Below are positions 1 through 6,441 of a stretch of DNA of 10,190 nucleotides, piece by piece (positions within the stretch are counted from its first letter, which is position 1; each line of letters opens with the position of its first letter). The notes beneath the pieces are model-generated. The model saw only the letters and a list, made by a program, of their open reading frames with translations. It made no database searches and was not told the DNA's origin. Both the position numbers and the translations under genes were made by a program. Source of the stretch: Gemmatimonadaceae bacterium (lineage in GTDB: Bacteria > Gemmatimonadota > Gemmatimonadetes > Gemmatimonadales > Gemmatimonadaceae); the NCBI GenBank assembly GCA_013820975.1, contig JACDHQ010000031.1, forward strand, positions 1 to 10,190, read 5' to 3'.

Positions 1-885
1 CTCGAGGACGATGCACGCGCGGTCCATGACCAGCGCGCCGAATCGGAGCTGCGGGCACACGTCGGCGAGCTCGAAGCCGGGGCATGGGAGAAGGCCGCGA
101 AGGACGCTGATGCCCGGCTCGCGGCGCTCGGAGAGGAGCGTGGCGCTGTCGAGAAGGAGCTGGCGTCGATCCGTGAGATGCTTGGCGCCGCGCGGCGGCC
201 GACGCCGGCTCAGGCTGCGATGGCCATCCCTTCGGAGGCCGGCGACGATCCAGCGGATGGCGACCGTACGGGCCGGGAGCCTGCGGACGGCGGCGACCAT
301 TTGGACTCCCCGCAAGCCGCAACCGGGCGGCGTGCCGACGCACAGCACGATGCCTTTGCGGCACCGGTCGAAGGGTCAGCTGGCGGCGATGCCCCGATTG
401 TCAGCGAGGCCGCGGCGTCATCGGTGACGGAGTCGGAGGCCGTGAAGCCGACGCGAACAACCGGAAGCTTCGACGAGCTGGCATTCCTACGCGATGTCGC
501 AGGGGAGGCGGAACAGGCCCAGGGGCCAGCGACCCCATTGGCGCCCCCCCGTCAGGCGACCGAACCGATCAAGCCTGCCGCAGCGGAGCCCCCGTCTCCG
601 ACGGCCGCGTCGGAACCCGAGCTCGAGCTCGAACCCGTGCACAAGACCGAGCGGCCGATCAACGATTCCCTCGGCCTGGTGCTCCCCGATGACCGCCCCG
701 CGATGCCCACGCGCCGCTCGAGCACCGAGATCCCCCTCGCCGCCAACGTCACCGGCAACGCACCAATCATCCTCGAGACCGGCGGCAAGCAGGACAAGAC
801 GCTCAAGTGCACCGACTGTGGATCGATGAACTACCCGACTGAGTGGTACTGCGAGCGCTGCGGCGCGGAGCTCTCGGCCCTCTAG
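1..885 (+). CDS. Partial coiled-coil / zinc-ribbon protein (5' end outside window)
   Basis: The reading frame is open from base 1 with no in-frame stop and ends at TAG 883-885, so at least 294 C-terminal residues are present and the true start is upstream. Visible residues 1-60 are rich in Glu, Ala, Arg and Leu with heptad-like spacing, as in a coiled coil. Residues about 65-260 are low-complexity Ala/Pro/Glu/Thr sequence, probably disordered, with a short acidic Glu-Leu repeat near 207-212. The C terminus carries Cys270-x2-Cys273-x10-Cys284-x2-Cys287, a rubredoxin-knuckle zinc ribbon with Cys-Gly after two of the pairs, ending a few residues before the stop. I do not recognise the family. 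There is no membrane segment or signal peptide in the visible part. The ribbon suggests protein or nucleic-acid binding, but this is inference. An internal ATG at 178 could be mistaken for the start; the coding character continues upstream of it. Confidence 0.75.
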   Translation, partial: LEDDARAVHDQRAESELRAHVGELEAGAWEKAAKDADARLAALGEERGAVEKELASIREMLGAARRPTPAQAAMAIPSEAGDDPADGDRTGREPADGGDHLDSPQAATGRRADAQHDAFAAPVEGSAGGDAPIVSEAAASSVTESEAVKPTRTTGSFDELAFLRDVAGEAEQAQGPATPLAPPRQATEPIKPAAAEPPSPTAASEPELELEPVHKTERPINDSLGLVLPDDRPAMPTRRSSTEIPLAANVTGNAPIILETGGKQDKTLKCTDCGSMNYPTEWYCERCGAELSAL

Positions 886-945
886 GCGCGTGGCGGGGAT
901 CGGCAAGGACGCTGGCGGTGAGCGGTTTGGCGCGACCGCAAACGC

Positions 946-974
946 AGAGGGGCCCGCTGCTGGCGGGCCCCTCT
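946..974. terminator. GC-rich hairpin between convergent genes, probable bidirectional terminator
   Basis: The arms 946-957 and 963-974 are perfectly complementary over 12 bp, with a 5-base loop (TGCTG). The hairpin lies between the stop of the zinc-ribbon gene (885) and the stop of rpsT (1015), which converge. Neither side has a long T run: the plus side continues CCTCAT and the minus side GCGTTTGC. It is therefore a stem-dominated terminator that could serve both strands. Terminator function is inferred from the position and the stem. Confidence 0.75.
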
Positions 975-1014
975 CCTCATGTGACTCGACCGCTCACCCG
1001 CGAACCGCCGGGCG

Positions 1015-1260
1015 TCAGCCCGCGGCGTTGGCCTTCTTTGCCATGCGGCTCTTCTGACGCGCTGCGTTGTTCTTGTGCACGAGTCCCTTGCGGGCGGCAC
1101 GATCGAGCAGCGTCACGGCCGTCGCCTGATCCCCGGACGTGGCGGTCGGCGCGGCGGCCTTCTTGAGTGCAGTACGCAGCGCCGAACGCTGGGCGCGGTT
1201 GCGGACGGCGCGCGCGCGCGACTTGCGCATGTCCTTCTTGGATGAAGCGAGATTCGGCAC
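1015..1260 (-). CDS. rpsT: 30S ribosomal protein S20
   Basis: This encodes an 81-residue, very basic protein that binds 16S rRNA early in assembly of the small ribosomal subunit. The family signature is clear: the N terminus reads PNLASSKKDMRKS, followed by an Arg/Ala-rich helix (RNRAQRSALRTALKKA) and the C-terminal block KGLVHKNNAARQKSRMAKK, which matches the KGLIHKNKAARHK region of E. coli S20. The length is slightly below the 87 residues of E. coli. The start is GTG (complement of 1258-1260), chosen because AGGAGA lies 10 nt upstream (1271-1276) and because S20 proteins begin with this short polar segment; the internal ATG at 1230 would cut it off. The stop is TGA (1015-1017). It is transcribed alone on the minus strand, from the promoter at 1324-1352 towards the hairpin at 946-974. 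The stretch GCGCGCGCGCGCG at 1208-1220 is simply its Arg-Ala codons. Confidence 0.96.
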   Translation of the reverse strand: MPNLASSKKDMRKSRARAVRNRAQRSALRTALKKAAAPTATSGDQATAVTLLDRAARKGLVHKNNAARQKSRMAKKANAAG

Positions 1261-1270
1261 GGGTCAACGA

Positions 1271-1276
1271 TCTCCT
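1271..1276 (-). promoter_or_regulatory. Ribosome binding site of rpsT
   Basis: On the minus strand this reads AGGAGA, 10 nt before the GTG start at 1260. It decides in favour of GTG over the internal ATG at 1230. Confidence 0.75.
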
Positions 1277-1323
1277 GAATACCTGGGACTCCGCCGGGGT
1301 GGCGCAGTCGTGACAAGTCCGAA

Positions 1324-1352
1324 AAGCTACGGGCCGCCAGCACCCATGTCAA
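1324..1352 (-). promoter_or_regulatory. Sigma-70-type promoter for rpsT
   Basis: Read on the minus strand, a perfect -35 TTGACA (1352-1347) is followed after exactly 17 nt by TAGCTT (1329-1324) as the -10. TAGCTT keeps the T, A and final T that matter most in TATAAT. Transcription would start near 1317, giving a leader of about 57 nt that carries the AGGAGA site of rpsT. The same two hexamers with the same spacing occur on the plus strand at 1385-1413, which raises confidence in both. Confidence 0.75.
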
Positions 1353-1353
1353 G

Positions 1354-1378
1354 GCGGGGCAGCGACTTGTAGCCCCGC
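1354..1378. repeat. Inverted repeat between the two divergent promoters
   Basis: GCGGGGC (1354-1360) and GCCCCGC (1372-1378) are perfect inverted 7-mers separated by 11 bases. They lie between the two outward-facing -35 boxes, upstream of both expected transcription starts, so they would act as DNA (for example a regulator site) rather than as an RNA hairpin. In GC-rich sequence such a pair may be chance. Confidence 0.35.
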
Positions 1379-1384
1379 GCCGCT

Positions 1385-1413
1385 TTGACACTCCCCTCCG
1401 CTCCGGCTAGCTT
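1385..1413 (+). promoter_or_regulatory. Sigma-70-type promoter for the protease-scpAB operon
   Basis: TTGACA (1385-1390), a 17-nt spacer and TAGCTT (1408-1413) form a good housekeeping promoter on the plus strand. Transcription would begin near 1420, about 60 nt before the TTG start of the site-2 protease. The leader is C-rich and shows no Shine-Dalgarno sequence. It is the mirror partner of the rpsT promoter. Confidence 0.75.
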
Positions 1414-1479
1414 TCCCGCCGCTGCTCCCCCCGCCCCGCAACCTCGCACGGCGGCGCTCGTCCCCTCCGGCCGGACCCG

Positions 1480-2175
1480 TTGGACACCTTACAGACGATC
1501 CTCCTCGTCGCGCCCGTTCTCCTCTTTTCGGTGATCGCGCACGAGGTCGCGCACGGCTATGCAGCCCTTTCCCAGGGCGACCCCACGGCGCAGTCGCTCG
1601 GGCGGCTCTCGTGGAACCCCGTCCGGCACATCGATCCCTTCATGACCCTGCTGATGCCGGTCATGATGCTCGTTGCCTCGGGGGGCAGCTTCGTGCTCGG
1701 CGGCGCCAAGCCCGTCCCGGTCGATCCCAGCCGCTTCCGAAACTACCGGAGCGGTGACCTCATCGTCTCGCTTGCCGGCGTCTTCACCAACTTCGTGATC
1801 GCCTTTGCCTGTATCCCGCTCATCTGGGCCGTGGGAGCGATCGGCCGCGCCATGCCGGCCGCCGAGCCGAGTGCGGCGATCGTGCAGGGGATGCTCGTCA
1901 TCGCCGTGCAGCTCAACTGGGTGCTGATCGCCTTCAACCTCATCCCGATTCCGCCCCTCGACGGTTCACATGTGGTCCAGCAACTGCTCCCGAGGCGCCT
2001 TGCGCACTACTATGTCCGGGTCGGCCGCTTCGGCCTGCTCATCCTGATCGCGATCCTGCTGTACGGCGGCGGCTTCCTCGCCTGGTGGATGCGGCCGGCG
2101 ATGCGGGCCGCCGGCACCATGCTCAGCTGGGTCCGCGATGCCAGGCTCCCCGGGCTGCCACTCCTGTTCTCGTGA
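1480..2175 (+). CDS. Site-2 protease family (peptidase M50) membrane metalloprotease
   Basis: This encodes a 231-residue polytopic membrane protein of the short, PDZ-free S2P group, which cleaves substrates within or near the membrane using zinc. Zinc ligands are His21 and His25 in HEVAH (21-25), with Glu22 as the catalytic base, and Asp161 in the NLIPIPPLDG motif (153-162). The usual family blocks are present: GRLSWNP with HIDP (41-53) and GGAKPVPVDP (74-83). Hydrophobic segments occur at about 5-20, 55-73, 95-120, 132-155 and 185-200. The start is TTG at 1480; it is the only usable start between the in-frame stop at 1408 and the active site, and it lacks a Shine-Dalgarno sequence, so it is less certain than the gene itself. 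It is first in the rightward operon, and its stop overlaps a possible GTG start of scpA. The substrate is unknown. Co-occurrence with scpAB and a pseudouridine synthase is a common arrangement and does not itself prove a link to chromosome segregation. Confidence 0.92.
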   Translation: MDTLQTILLVAPVLLFSVIAHEVAHGYAALSQGDPTAQSLGRLSWNPVRHIDPFMTLLMPVMMLVASGGSFVLGGAKPVPVDPSRFRNYRSGDLIVSLAGVFTNFVIAFACIPLIWAVGAIGRAMPAAEPSAAIVQGMLVIAVQLNWVLIAFNLIPIPPLDGSHVVQQLLPRRLAHYYVRVGRFGLLILIAILLYGGGFLAWWMRPAMRAAGTMLSWVRDARLPGLPLLFS

Positions 2176-2189
2176 CCCCTGTCGATTCG

Positions 2190-2936
2190 ATGACATCGCC
2201 CGACGCATTGCCGAGCGCCCTCGACGACTCGACCTCATTCGTCGTCGAGCTCAAGGAGTTTTCGGGACCGCTCGAGCTGCTGCTCACGCTCATCCGTGAG
2301 GAGCAGGTGGACATCTACGACATCCCGGTCGCGCGCATCGCGCAGCAGTTCGTCGCGCGCATCCGCACACTCGAGCTGAACGACGCCGCTGAGTATCTCG
2401 AGATGGCAGCCCGGCTCGTGCGCATCAAGGCGCAGATGCTCCTGCCGCGCAGCGGCGATGACGAGCAGTGGGAAGATCCGCGGGGCGAGCTGGTGCGGCG
2501 CCTGCTGGAGTATCAGCAGATCCGTGAGGTCGTGGATCACCTCGAGCGGCGTGGCGAGGAGCGGCGCAACCGCTTCGGGCGGGCATACCTTCCCACGGCT
2601 GCCGCGCCGCCCCAGGCGCCGCTTGCACTGTCGCTCGCCGAGCTGTTGACCGCCGTGGACCGCGTGCTCCGGGCAACGAAGCCGCCGATGCTGCACGAGG
2701 TCGTCGCGAGGGCGCTCGACATTCCCAGCGCGATGATCGTCATTCGCGCCGCGCTGCAACTTCGCTCGCGGCTGATGTGGACCGATGTGCTGCACAAGGG
2801 CGCCGAGCCCTGGCAGGTGCTGTCGACGCTGCTGGGCCTCCTTGAGATGGCCAAGCTGGGCGAGTTGACGGTGAAGCAGCCAAGACCGTTTGCCAACGTG
2901 GAGATTACGAGTGACCCCGCTAGCGAAGCTGCTTGA
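2190..2936 (+). CDS. scpA: Segregation and condensation protein A (kleisin)
   Basis: This is the kleisin subunit that bridges the SMC heads and, with ScpB, regulates the bacterial condensin in the cytoplasm. From ATG 2190 it is 248 residues, a normal length for ScpA. The N-terminal signature F-SGPLELLLTLI (24-35) is followed by VDIYDIPVARIAQQF and by EYLEMAARLVRIKAQMLLPR, the helical SMC-neck-binding domain. The middle is charged and helical. The C-terminal winged helix ends with LLEMAKLGELTVKQ, as usual for the family. The start is uncertain: GTG at 2172 overlaps the preceding stop as GTGA, the junction type seen elsewhere in this window, and would add six residues; neither start has a clear Shine-Dalgarno sequence. 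The 3' end overlaps scpB by 26 bp, which implies coupled translation of the two partners. Confidence 0.94.
   Translation: MTSPDALPSALDDSTSFVVELKEFSGPLELLLTLIREEQVDIYDIPVARIAQQFVARIRTLELNDAAEYLEMAARLVRIKAQMLLPRSGDDEQWEDPRGELVRRLLEYQQIREVVDHLERRGEERRNRFGRAYLPTAAAPPQAPLALSLAELLTAVDRVLRATKPPMLHEVVARALDIPSAMIVIRAALQLRSRLMWTDVLHKGAEPWQVLSTLLGLLEMAKLGELTVKQPRPFANVEITSDPASEAA
2900..2903 (+). promoter_or_regulatory. Ribosome binding site of scpB
   Basis: GGAG lies 7 nt before GTG 2911, inside the scpA coding region. It selects GTG 2911 over the in-frame TTG at 2890. Confidence 0.7.
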
Positions 2937-3717
2937 GGCCGCGCTGTTCGCCAGCGCGCGCCCGATCCCTGCCGAAGAGCTGGCGACCCTCGACCCCGAG
3001 TCGTCGCCAGCGGCCGTCGCAGCCGCGCTCGACGAGCTGCGCGAGCATTACGACGTGGATGGTCACGGGGTGGAGCTCGCCGAGCTCGGGGGGGGCTGGC
3101 AGATCCTCACGCGCGCCGAGTACACCGAGGCGATCGAACGGGCGCAGCTGGCGGCACGCCCGCAGCGCCTGTCCGCTGCGGCACTCGAGACGCTGGCCAT
3201 CATCGCGTACCGGCAGCCGATCGGCCGCGCCGAGATCGAGGAAATTCGCGGGGTCGTCGTGGGGGGGGTGCTCAAGTCGCTCCACGAGCGCGGGCTGATC
3301 GACGTGACCGGCCGCGCCGAGGGCATGGGGCGGCCGCTCCTCTACGGCACGACACCGCTCTTCCTCGAGCACTTTGCGCTGCGGCATCTCGAGGAGCTGC
3401 CGCGCGCCGACGAGCTGGCGATTGCACTGCGGGTGCAGGGCAAGACGGAGATCGACCCGACACCCGTCGAGGACGAGCCCACGTCCGCACGCTCGGACGG
3501 CCGCAGCGGCCGGTCGACGAAGAAGGAGCGAGACGCCGCGTCAGCGCCCGAGCTGGCGGTGACGGAGTCGGGTCTCGTCGTGGGGCAGGCCGCGGTCGCG
3601 GTGGCTGACGTGGAGGAGGTCGGGCCGTCCGAAGACGAGGCTGTTGCCTCCGACTCCCATCTCCGGACCCCCGACCGCAGTATCGTCTCCCGCCCCCCTG
3701 CGCCCGACCAACCGTAA
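2911..3717 (+). CDS. scpB: Segregation and condensation protein B, with long C-terminal tail
   Basis: ScpB is the dimeric tandem winged-helix partner of ScpA in the SMC condensin. From GTG 2911 it is 268 residues. The first winged helix starts with KLLEAALFASARPI and includes GVELAELGGGWQILTR. The second contains LSAAALETLAIIAYRQPI, RAEIEEIRGV, GVLKSLHERGLI and GRPLLYGTT near 100-155. These are standard ScpB motifs, and the fold ends near residue 180. The remaining roughly 90 residues are low-complexity and rich in Glu, Asp, Ser, Pro and Ala, probably disordered; many ScpB proteins have variable acidic tails, but this one is long. The start is set by GGAG 7 nt upstream. The gene overlaps scpA by 26 bp, and its TAA shares a base with the next ATG (TAATG). 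Two runs of eight G (3088-3095 and 3261-3268) fall in the core, with the frame intact. Confidence 0.94.
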   Translation: MTPLAKLLEAALFASARPIPAEELATLDPESSPAAVAAALDELREHYDVDGHGVELAELGGGWQILTRAEYTEAIERAQLAARPQRLSAAALETLAIIAYRQPIGRAEIEEIRGVVVGGVLKSLHERGLIDVTGRAEGMGRPLLYGTTPLFLEHFALRHLEELPRADELAIALRVQGKTEIDPTPVEDEPTSARSDGRSGRSTKKERDAASAPELAVTESGLVVGQAAVAVADVEEVGPSEDEAVASDSHLRTPDRSIVSRPPAPDQP

Positions 3718-4445
3718 TGGAGCCGATGCGCATCCAGCGCGCGCTCGCTCGCGCCGGCGTCGCGTCGCGCCGCCATGCTGAAGAACTCGTCGCGGCCGGC
3801 CGGGTAAAGGTGAACGGCAAGCCGGCGACGATCGGGCAGAGTGTGGACCCGTCCCGCGACCGCATCACCGTGGACGATGCGCCCATCGAGGCGCCGCCGA
3901 CCGCCCGCCAGGCGGTGTGGACGCTCCTGCACAAGCCGAGCGGCGTCGTCACGACCCGTCGCGATCCGCAGCAGCGCCCCACGGTCTTCGAGCTCGTGCC
4001 GGATGCACCAGGACTCACCTACGTAGGACGGCTCGATTTCATGACCGAAGGTGTGCTCCTCCTCACCACCGACGGAACGGCAGCGAACGCGCTCACGCAT
4101 CCGAGTCGCGGCATCGAGCGCACATACGTCGCGACCGTGCGCGGCAATGTCGCGCGGGCGGCGCGCGAGGTCCGCTCCGGCGTCGACCTCGAGGACGGCC
4201 CCGTGAACGCGGTGGACGTCGACGCGCACCCCATCGGCAACGGGCGCTACGAGTTTCAGGTCACGATCACCGAGGGGCGCAACCGCGAGGTTCGGCGGCT
4301 CTGCGAGGCCGTGGGGCTCGACGTCGAGCGACTCGTGCGCACCCGGTTCGGCCCCGTAGAGCTGGGTCGCTTGAAGCTGGGAGCACACCGGCCCCTGACG
4401 CGCCCCGAGCGGGCGGCAATCGCGAAGATCGCCGCGCAGAAGTAG
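3717..4445 (+). CDS. rluB: 23S rRNA pseudouridine synthase, RluB/RsuA family
   Basis: This enzyme isomerises a specific uridine of rRNA to pseudouridine. The 242-residue protein begins with an S4 RNA-binding domain (about 4-50: MRIQRALARAGVASRRHAEE, then GRVKVNG). The catalytic domain follows, with LHKPSGVVTT (71-80) and the active-site motif GRLDFMTEGVLLLTTDG, in which Asp107 is the expected nucleophile. Further family blocks are THPSRGIERTYVATV and EGRNREVRRLCEAVG, with LVRTRFGPVELGRLKLG near the end. These place it in the RsuA/RluB/RluE/RluF group. RluB (E. coli U2605 of 23S rRNA) is the most likely type next to scpAB, but RluE- or RsuA-like specificity cannot be excluded from sequence alone. 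ATG 3717 overlaps the scpB stop; ATG 3726 is an alternative start with a GGAG only 3 nt before it. It appears to be the last gene of the protease-scpAB operon. Confidence 0.92.
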   Translation: MEPMRIQRALARAGVASRRHAEELVAAGRVKVNGKPATIGQSVDPSRDRITVDDAPIEAPPTARQAVWTLLHKPSGVVTTRRDPQQRPTVFELVPDAPGLTYVGRLDFMTEGVLLLTTDGTAANALTHPSRGIERTYVATVRGNVARAAREVRSGVDLEDGPVNAVDVDAHPIGNGRYEFQVTITEGRNREVRRLCEAVGLDVERLVRTRFGPVELGRLKLGAHRPLTRPERAAIAKIAAQK

Positions 4446-4541
4446 TCGCTCGGCAGTCCGCGCAAACAGGGAGCGTCGTCGGAACTACTGCCGGCCACGG
4501 CGGTACCGAACTTGAACTGGGCGGGACCCGTACCAATTACC

Positions 4542-4545
4542 GGAG
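4542..4545 (+). promoter_or_regulatory. Ribosome binding site of moxR
   Basis: GGAG lies 7 nt before GTG 4553. It fixes the start of the MoxR ATPase; the frame stays open far upstream, but only as a shadow of rluB. Confidence 0.75.
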
Positions 4546-4552
4546 CGAACGC

Positions 4553-5527
4553 GTGGCAACCCAGGATACCCAGACGGCAGACAGCCGGCTCGTGCAGGAC
4601 GTCGCACAGCAGGTTGCGCGGCGGGTCGTCGGGCAGGACTACATGGTCGACCGCCTGCTCATCTCCCTCCTCACGGGCGGGCATGTCCTGCTCGAGGGGG
4701 TCCCGGGGCTCGCGAAGACGCTGACCGTCCGGACGCTCGCCGAGACGATCGACACGACCTTCCAGCGCATCCAGTTCACCCCCGACCTGCTTCCCGCCGA
4801 CGTGCTCGGGACGCAGATCTACGACCAGTCCACCGGGCAGTTCCTGGTCAAGAAAGGCCCCATCTTCGCCAACATCATCCTCGCGGACGAGATCAACCGC
4901 GCACCGGCGAAGGTGCAGGCCGCGCTGCTCGAGGCGATGCAGGAGAAGCAGGTCACCATCGGCGGGACGACGTACAAGCTCGAGGAGCCCTTCCTCGTGC
5001 TCGCGACCCAGAATCCGATCGAGCAGGAAGGCACCTACCCGCTTCCCGAGGCGCAGGTCGACCGGTTCATGCTCAAGCTGCGGGTGGGCTACCCGACGCG
5101 CGACGAGGAAAAGGAGATCATGCGCCGGATGGCGAGCGGCGAGGCGATCCCCATCGAGCATGTCGCGTCGCCACAGGCGGTCCTCGCCGCCCGCCAGCGC
5201 ATCACCGAGCTGTACATGGATGAGCGCATCATCGACTACATCGTCGACATCGTCCACGCGACCCGCGAGCCGGGCGCCTACGGACTCGGCGAGCTCGCGC
5301 CGCTCATCGAGTTCGGCGCGAGTCCCCGGGCCACGATCGCCCTCGCGCAGGCATCACGGGCCCATGCGTTCCTGCGCGCCCGGTCGTTCGTGACGCCCGA
5401 CGACGTCAAGGCAATCGCCCCCGACGTGCTGCGCCACCGCGTGCTCACGACCTTCGAGGCCGAGGCCGAGGAAGTGACGAGCGACGACCTCGTGCAGCGG
5501 GTTCTCGGGAAGATCGAGACGCCGTGA
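4553..5527 (+). CDS. moxR: MoxR-family AAA+ ATPase of the Bat operon
   Basis: This is a cytoplasmic AAA+ ATPase, thought to act as a chaperone or metal-insertion factor for the vWA proteins encoded beside it. It has 324 residues, normal for the MoxR proper subfamily. Visible motifs are VVGQD near 25-29, Walker A GVPGLAKT (49-56), Walker B IILADE (108-113) followed by INRAP, sensor 1 in ATQNP (Asn154), the EAQVDRF arginine finger (Arg171) and sensor 2 SPRAT (Arg259). The C-terminal lid runs to the end with RARSFVTPDDVKAIAPDVLRHR, a typical block. The start is GTG, chosen for the GGAG 7 nt upstream; the in-frame extension upstream is an Arg-rich translation of rluB in the wrong frame. A 107-bp gap separates it from rluB, and its stop overlaps the next start as GTGA. 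It is the first gene of the Bat operon. Confidence 0.95.
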   Translation: MATQDTQTADSRLVQDVAQQVARRVVGQDYMVDRLLISLLTGGHVLLEGVPGLAKTLTVRTLAETIDTTFQRIQFTPDLLPADVLGTQIYDQSTGQFLVKKGPIFANIILADEINRAPAKVQAALLEAMQEKQVTIGGTTYKLEEPFLVLATQNPIEQEGTYPLPEAQVDRFMLKLRVGYPTRDEEKEIMRRMASGEAIPIEHVASPQAVLAARQRITELYMDERIIDYIVDIVHATREPGAYGLGELAPLIEFGASPRATIALAQASRAHAFLRARSFVTPDDVKAIAPDVLRHRVLTTFEAEAEEVTSDDLVQRVLGKIETP

Positions 5528-6441
5528 CCCGGACGGAGGGCGCGCGGCGCCCGACGGGGATTCCGCCCGAGGTCCTGCGCCAGGTCAAGTTGCTCGAGCT
5601 GCGCACGCGCGGACTCGTGAACTCGCTCTTTGCCGGCGAGTATCGCTCGGTGTTCAAGGGGCAGGGAATGGAGTTCGCCGAGGTGCGCGAGTACCAGCCG
5701 GGCGACGAGGTGCGCAGCATCGACTGGAACGTGACCGCGCGGATGCGCCGCCCCTTCGTGAAGCGCTACATCGAGGAGCGCGAGCTCACCGTGATGCTGG
5801 CCGTCGACCTGTCGGGCTCGGGACGGTTCGGGACGCGGGGACGCTTCAAGAGCGAGCTGGCGAGCGAGCTGGCGGCGGTGCTGGTGATGTCGGCGATCCG
5901 AAACAACGACCGGGTCGGCGTGCTGCTCTTCACCGACCGCGTGGAGCACGTCGTGCCGCCGCGCAAGGGCCGGCGCCACGCGCTGCGTCTCATCCGGGAC
6001 ATGCTCGCCTTCGAACCCCTCGGCCGCGGGACCGACGTCGCCGGCGCGAGCGACTACCTGCTCAAGTCCCTGTCGCATCACGCCATCGTCTTCCTCATCT
6101 CCGACTTCCTGCAGCCGGCACTCGAACGCCCGCTCAAGCTGCTCGCGCAGCGCCACGACCTCGTTGCCGTGACGGTCGAGGATCCCGCAGAGACCGCGCT
6201 CCCCGACGTGGGCCTCGCGCGGTTCATCGATCCCGAGACGCGTGAGGTGATCGACGTGGACACGAGCGATCCCGCGGTACGCATGGCGTTCGCCGAGGCG
6301 GTGGATGTGGAACGCGACGCGCGGCGGAAGCTCTTCAGGCGCCTGGCGGTGGACGAGATCGCCGTGCGCACCGACCAGCCGGTCATCGAGCCGCTGCTGA
6401 AGTTCTTCCGCACCCGCGAAACGACCGCCCGCCGCCGGTGA
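5524..6441 (+). CDS. DUF58 domain protein with vWA-type fold
   Basis: This 305-residue protein of the DUF58 family is the usual partner of MoxR in Bat operons. The DUF58 core motif is clear: GMEFAEVREYQPGDEVRSID (48-67), then WNVTARMRRPFVKRYIEERE. A vWA-like metal site follows, with Asp95-x-Ser97-x-Ser99 (DLSGS), Thr170 (RGTDVAGA) and Asp194 (LISDF), so the MIDAS residues all seem to be present. There is no signal peptide or transmembrane helix, so it is likely cytoplasmic or peripheral, where MoxR can reach it. GTG 5524 overlaps the moxR stop by four bases (GTGA) with no strong Shine-Dalgarno sequence, which suggests translational coupling. Its own stop overlaps the next start in the same way. 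Its biochemical role is not established for the family; a role in assembling the Bat complex is inferred from context. Confidence 0.93.
   Translation: MTRTEGARRPTGIPPEVLRQVKLLELRTRGLVNSLFAGEYRSVFKGQGMEFAEVREYQPGDEVRSIDWNVTARMRRPFVKRYIEERELTVMLAVDLSGSGRFGTRGRFKSELASELAAVLVMSAIRNNDRVGVLLFTDRVEHVVPPRKGRRHALRLIRDMLAFEPLGRGTDVAGASDYLLKSLSHHAIVFLISDFLQPALERPLKLLAQRHDLVAVTVEDPAETALPDVGLARFIDPETREVIDVDTSDPAVRMAFAEAVDVERDARRKLFRRLAVDEIAVRTDQPVIEPLLKFFRTRETTARRR

Noticed and set aside
544..550. C7 run in the zinc-ribbon gene as a phase-variation site
   Set aside because: It is short, encodes Pro in a disordered linker, and the frame is intact; GC-rich composition is enough to explain it.
1208..1220. 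Alternating GC tract as a Z-DNA or regulatory element
   Set aside because: It lies in rpsT and is explained by Arg and Ala codons of the basic helix.
4512..4540. TTGAAC-N17-AATTAC as a moxR promoter
   Set aside because: The -10 matches poorly, and the implied transcription start (near 4547) would leave the Shine-Dalgarno sequence at 4542 outside the transcript.
3917..4552. Upstream in-frame extension of MoxR over rluB
   Set aside because: The added residues are Arg/Ala-rich out-of-frame rluB. GTG 4553 with GGAG 7 nt upstream gives the normal MoxR length.
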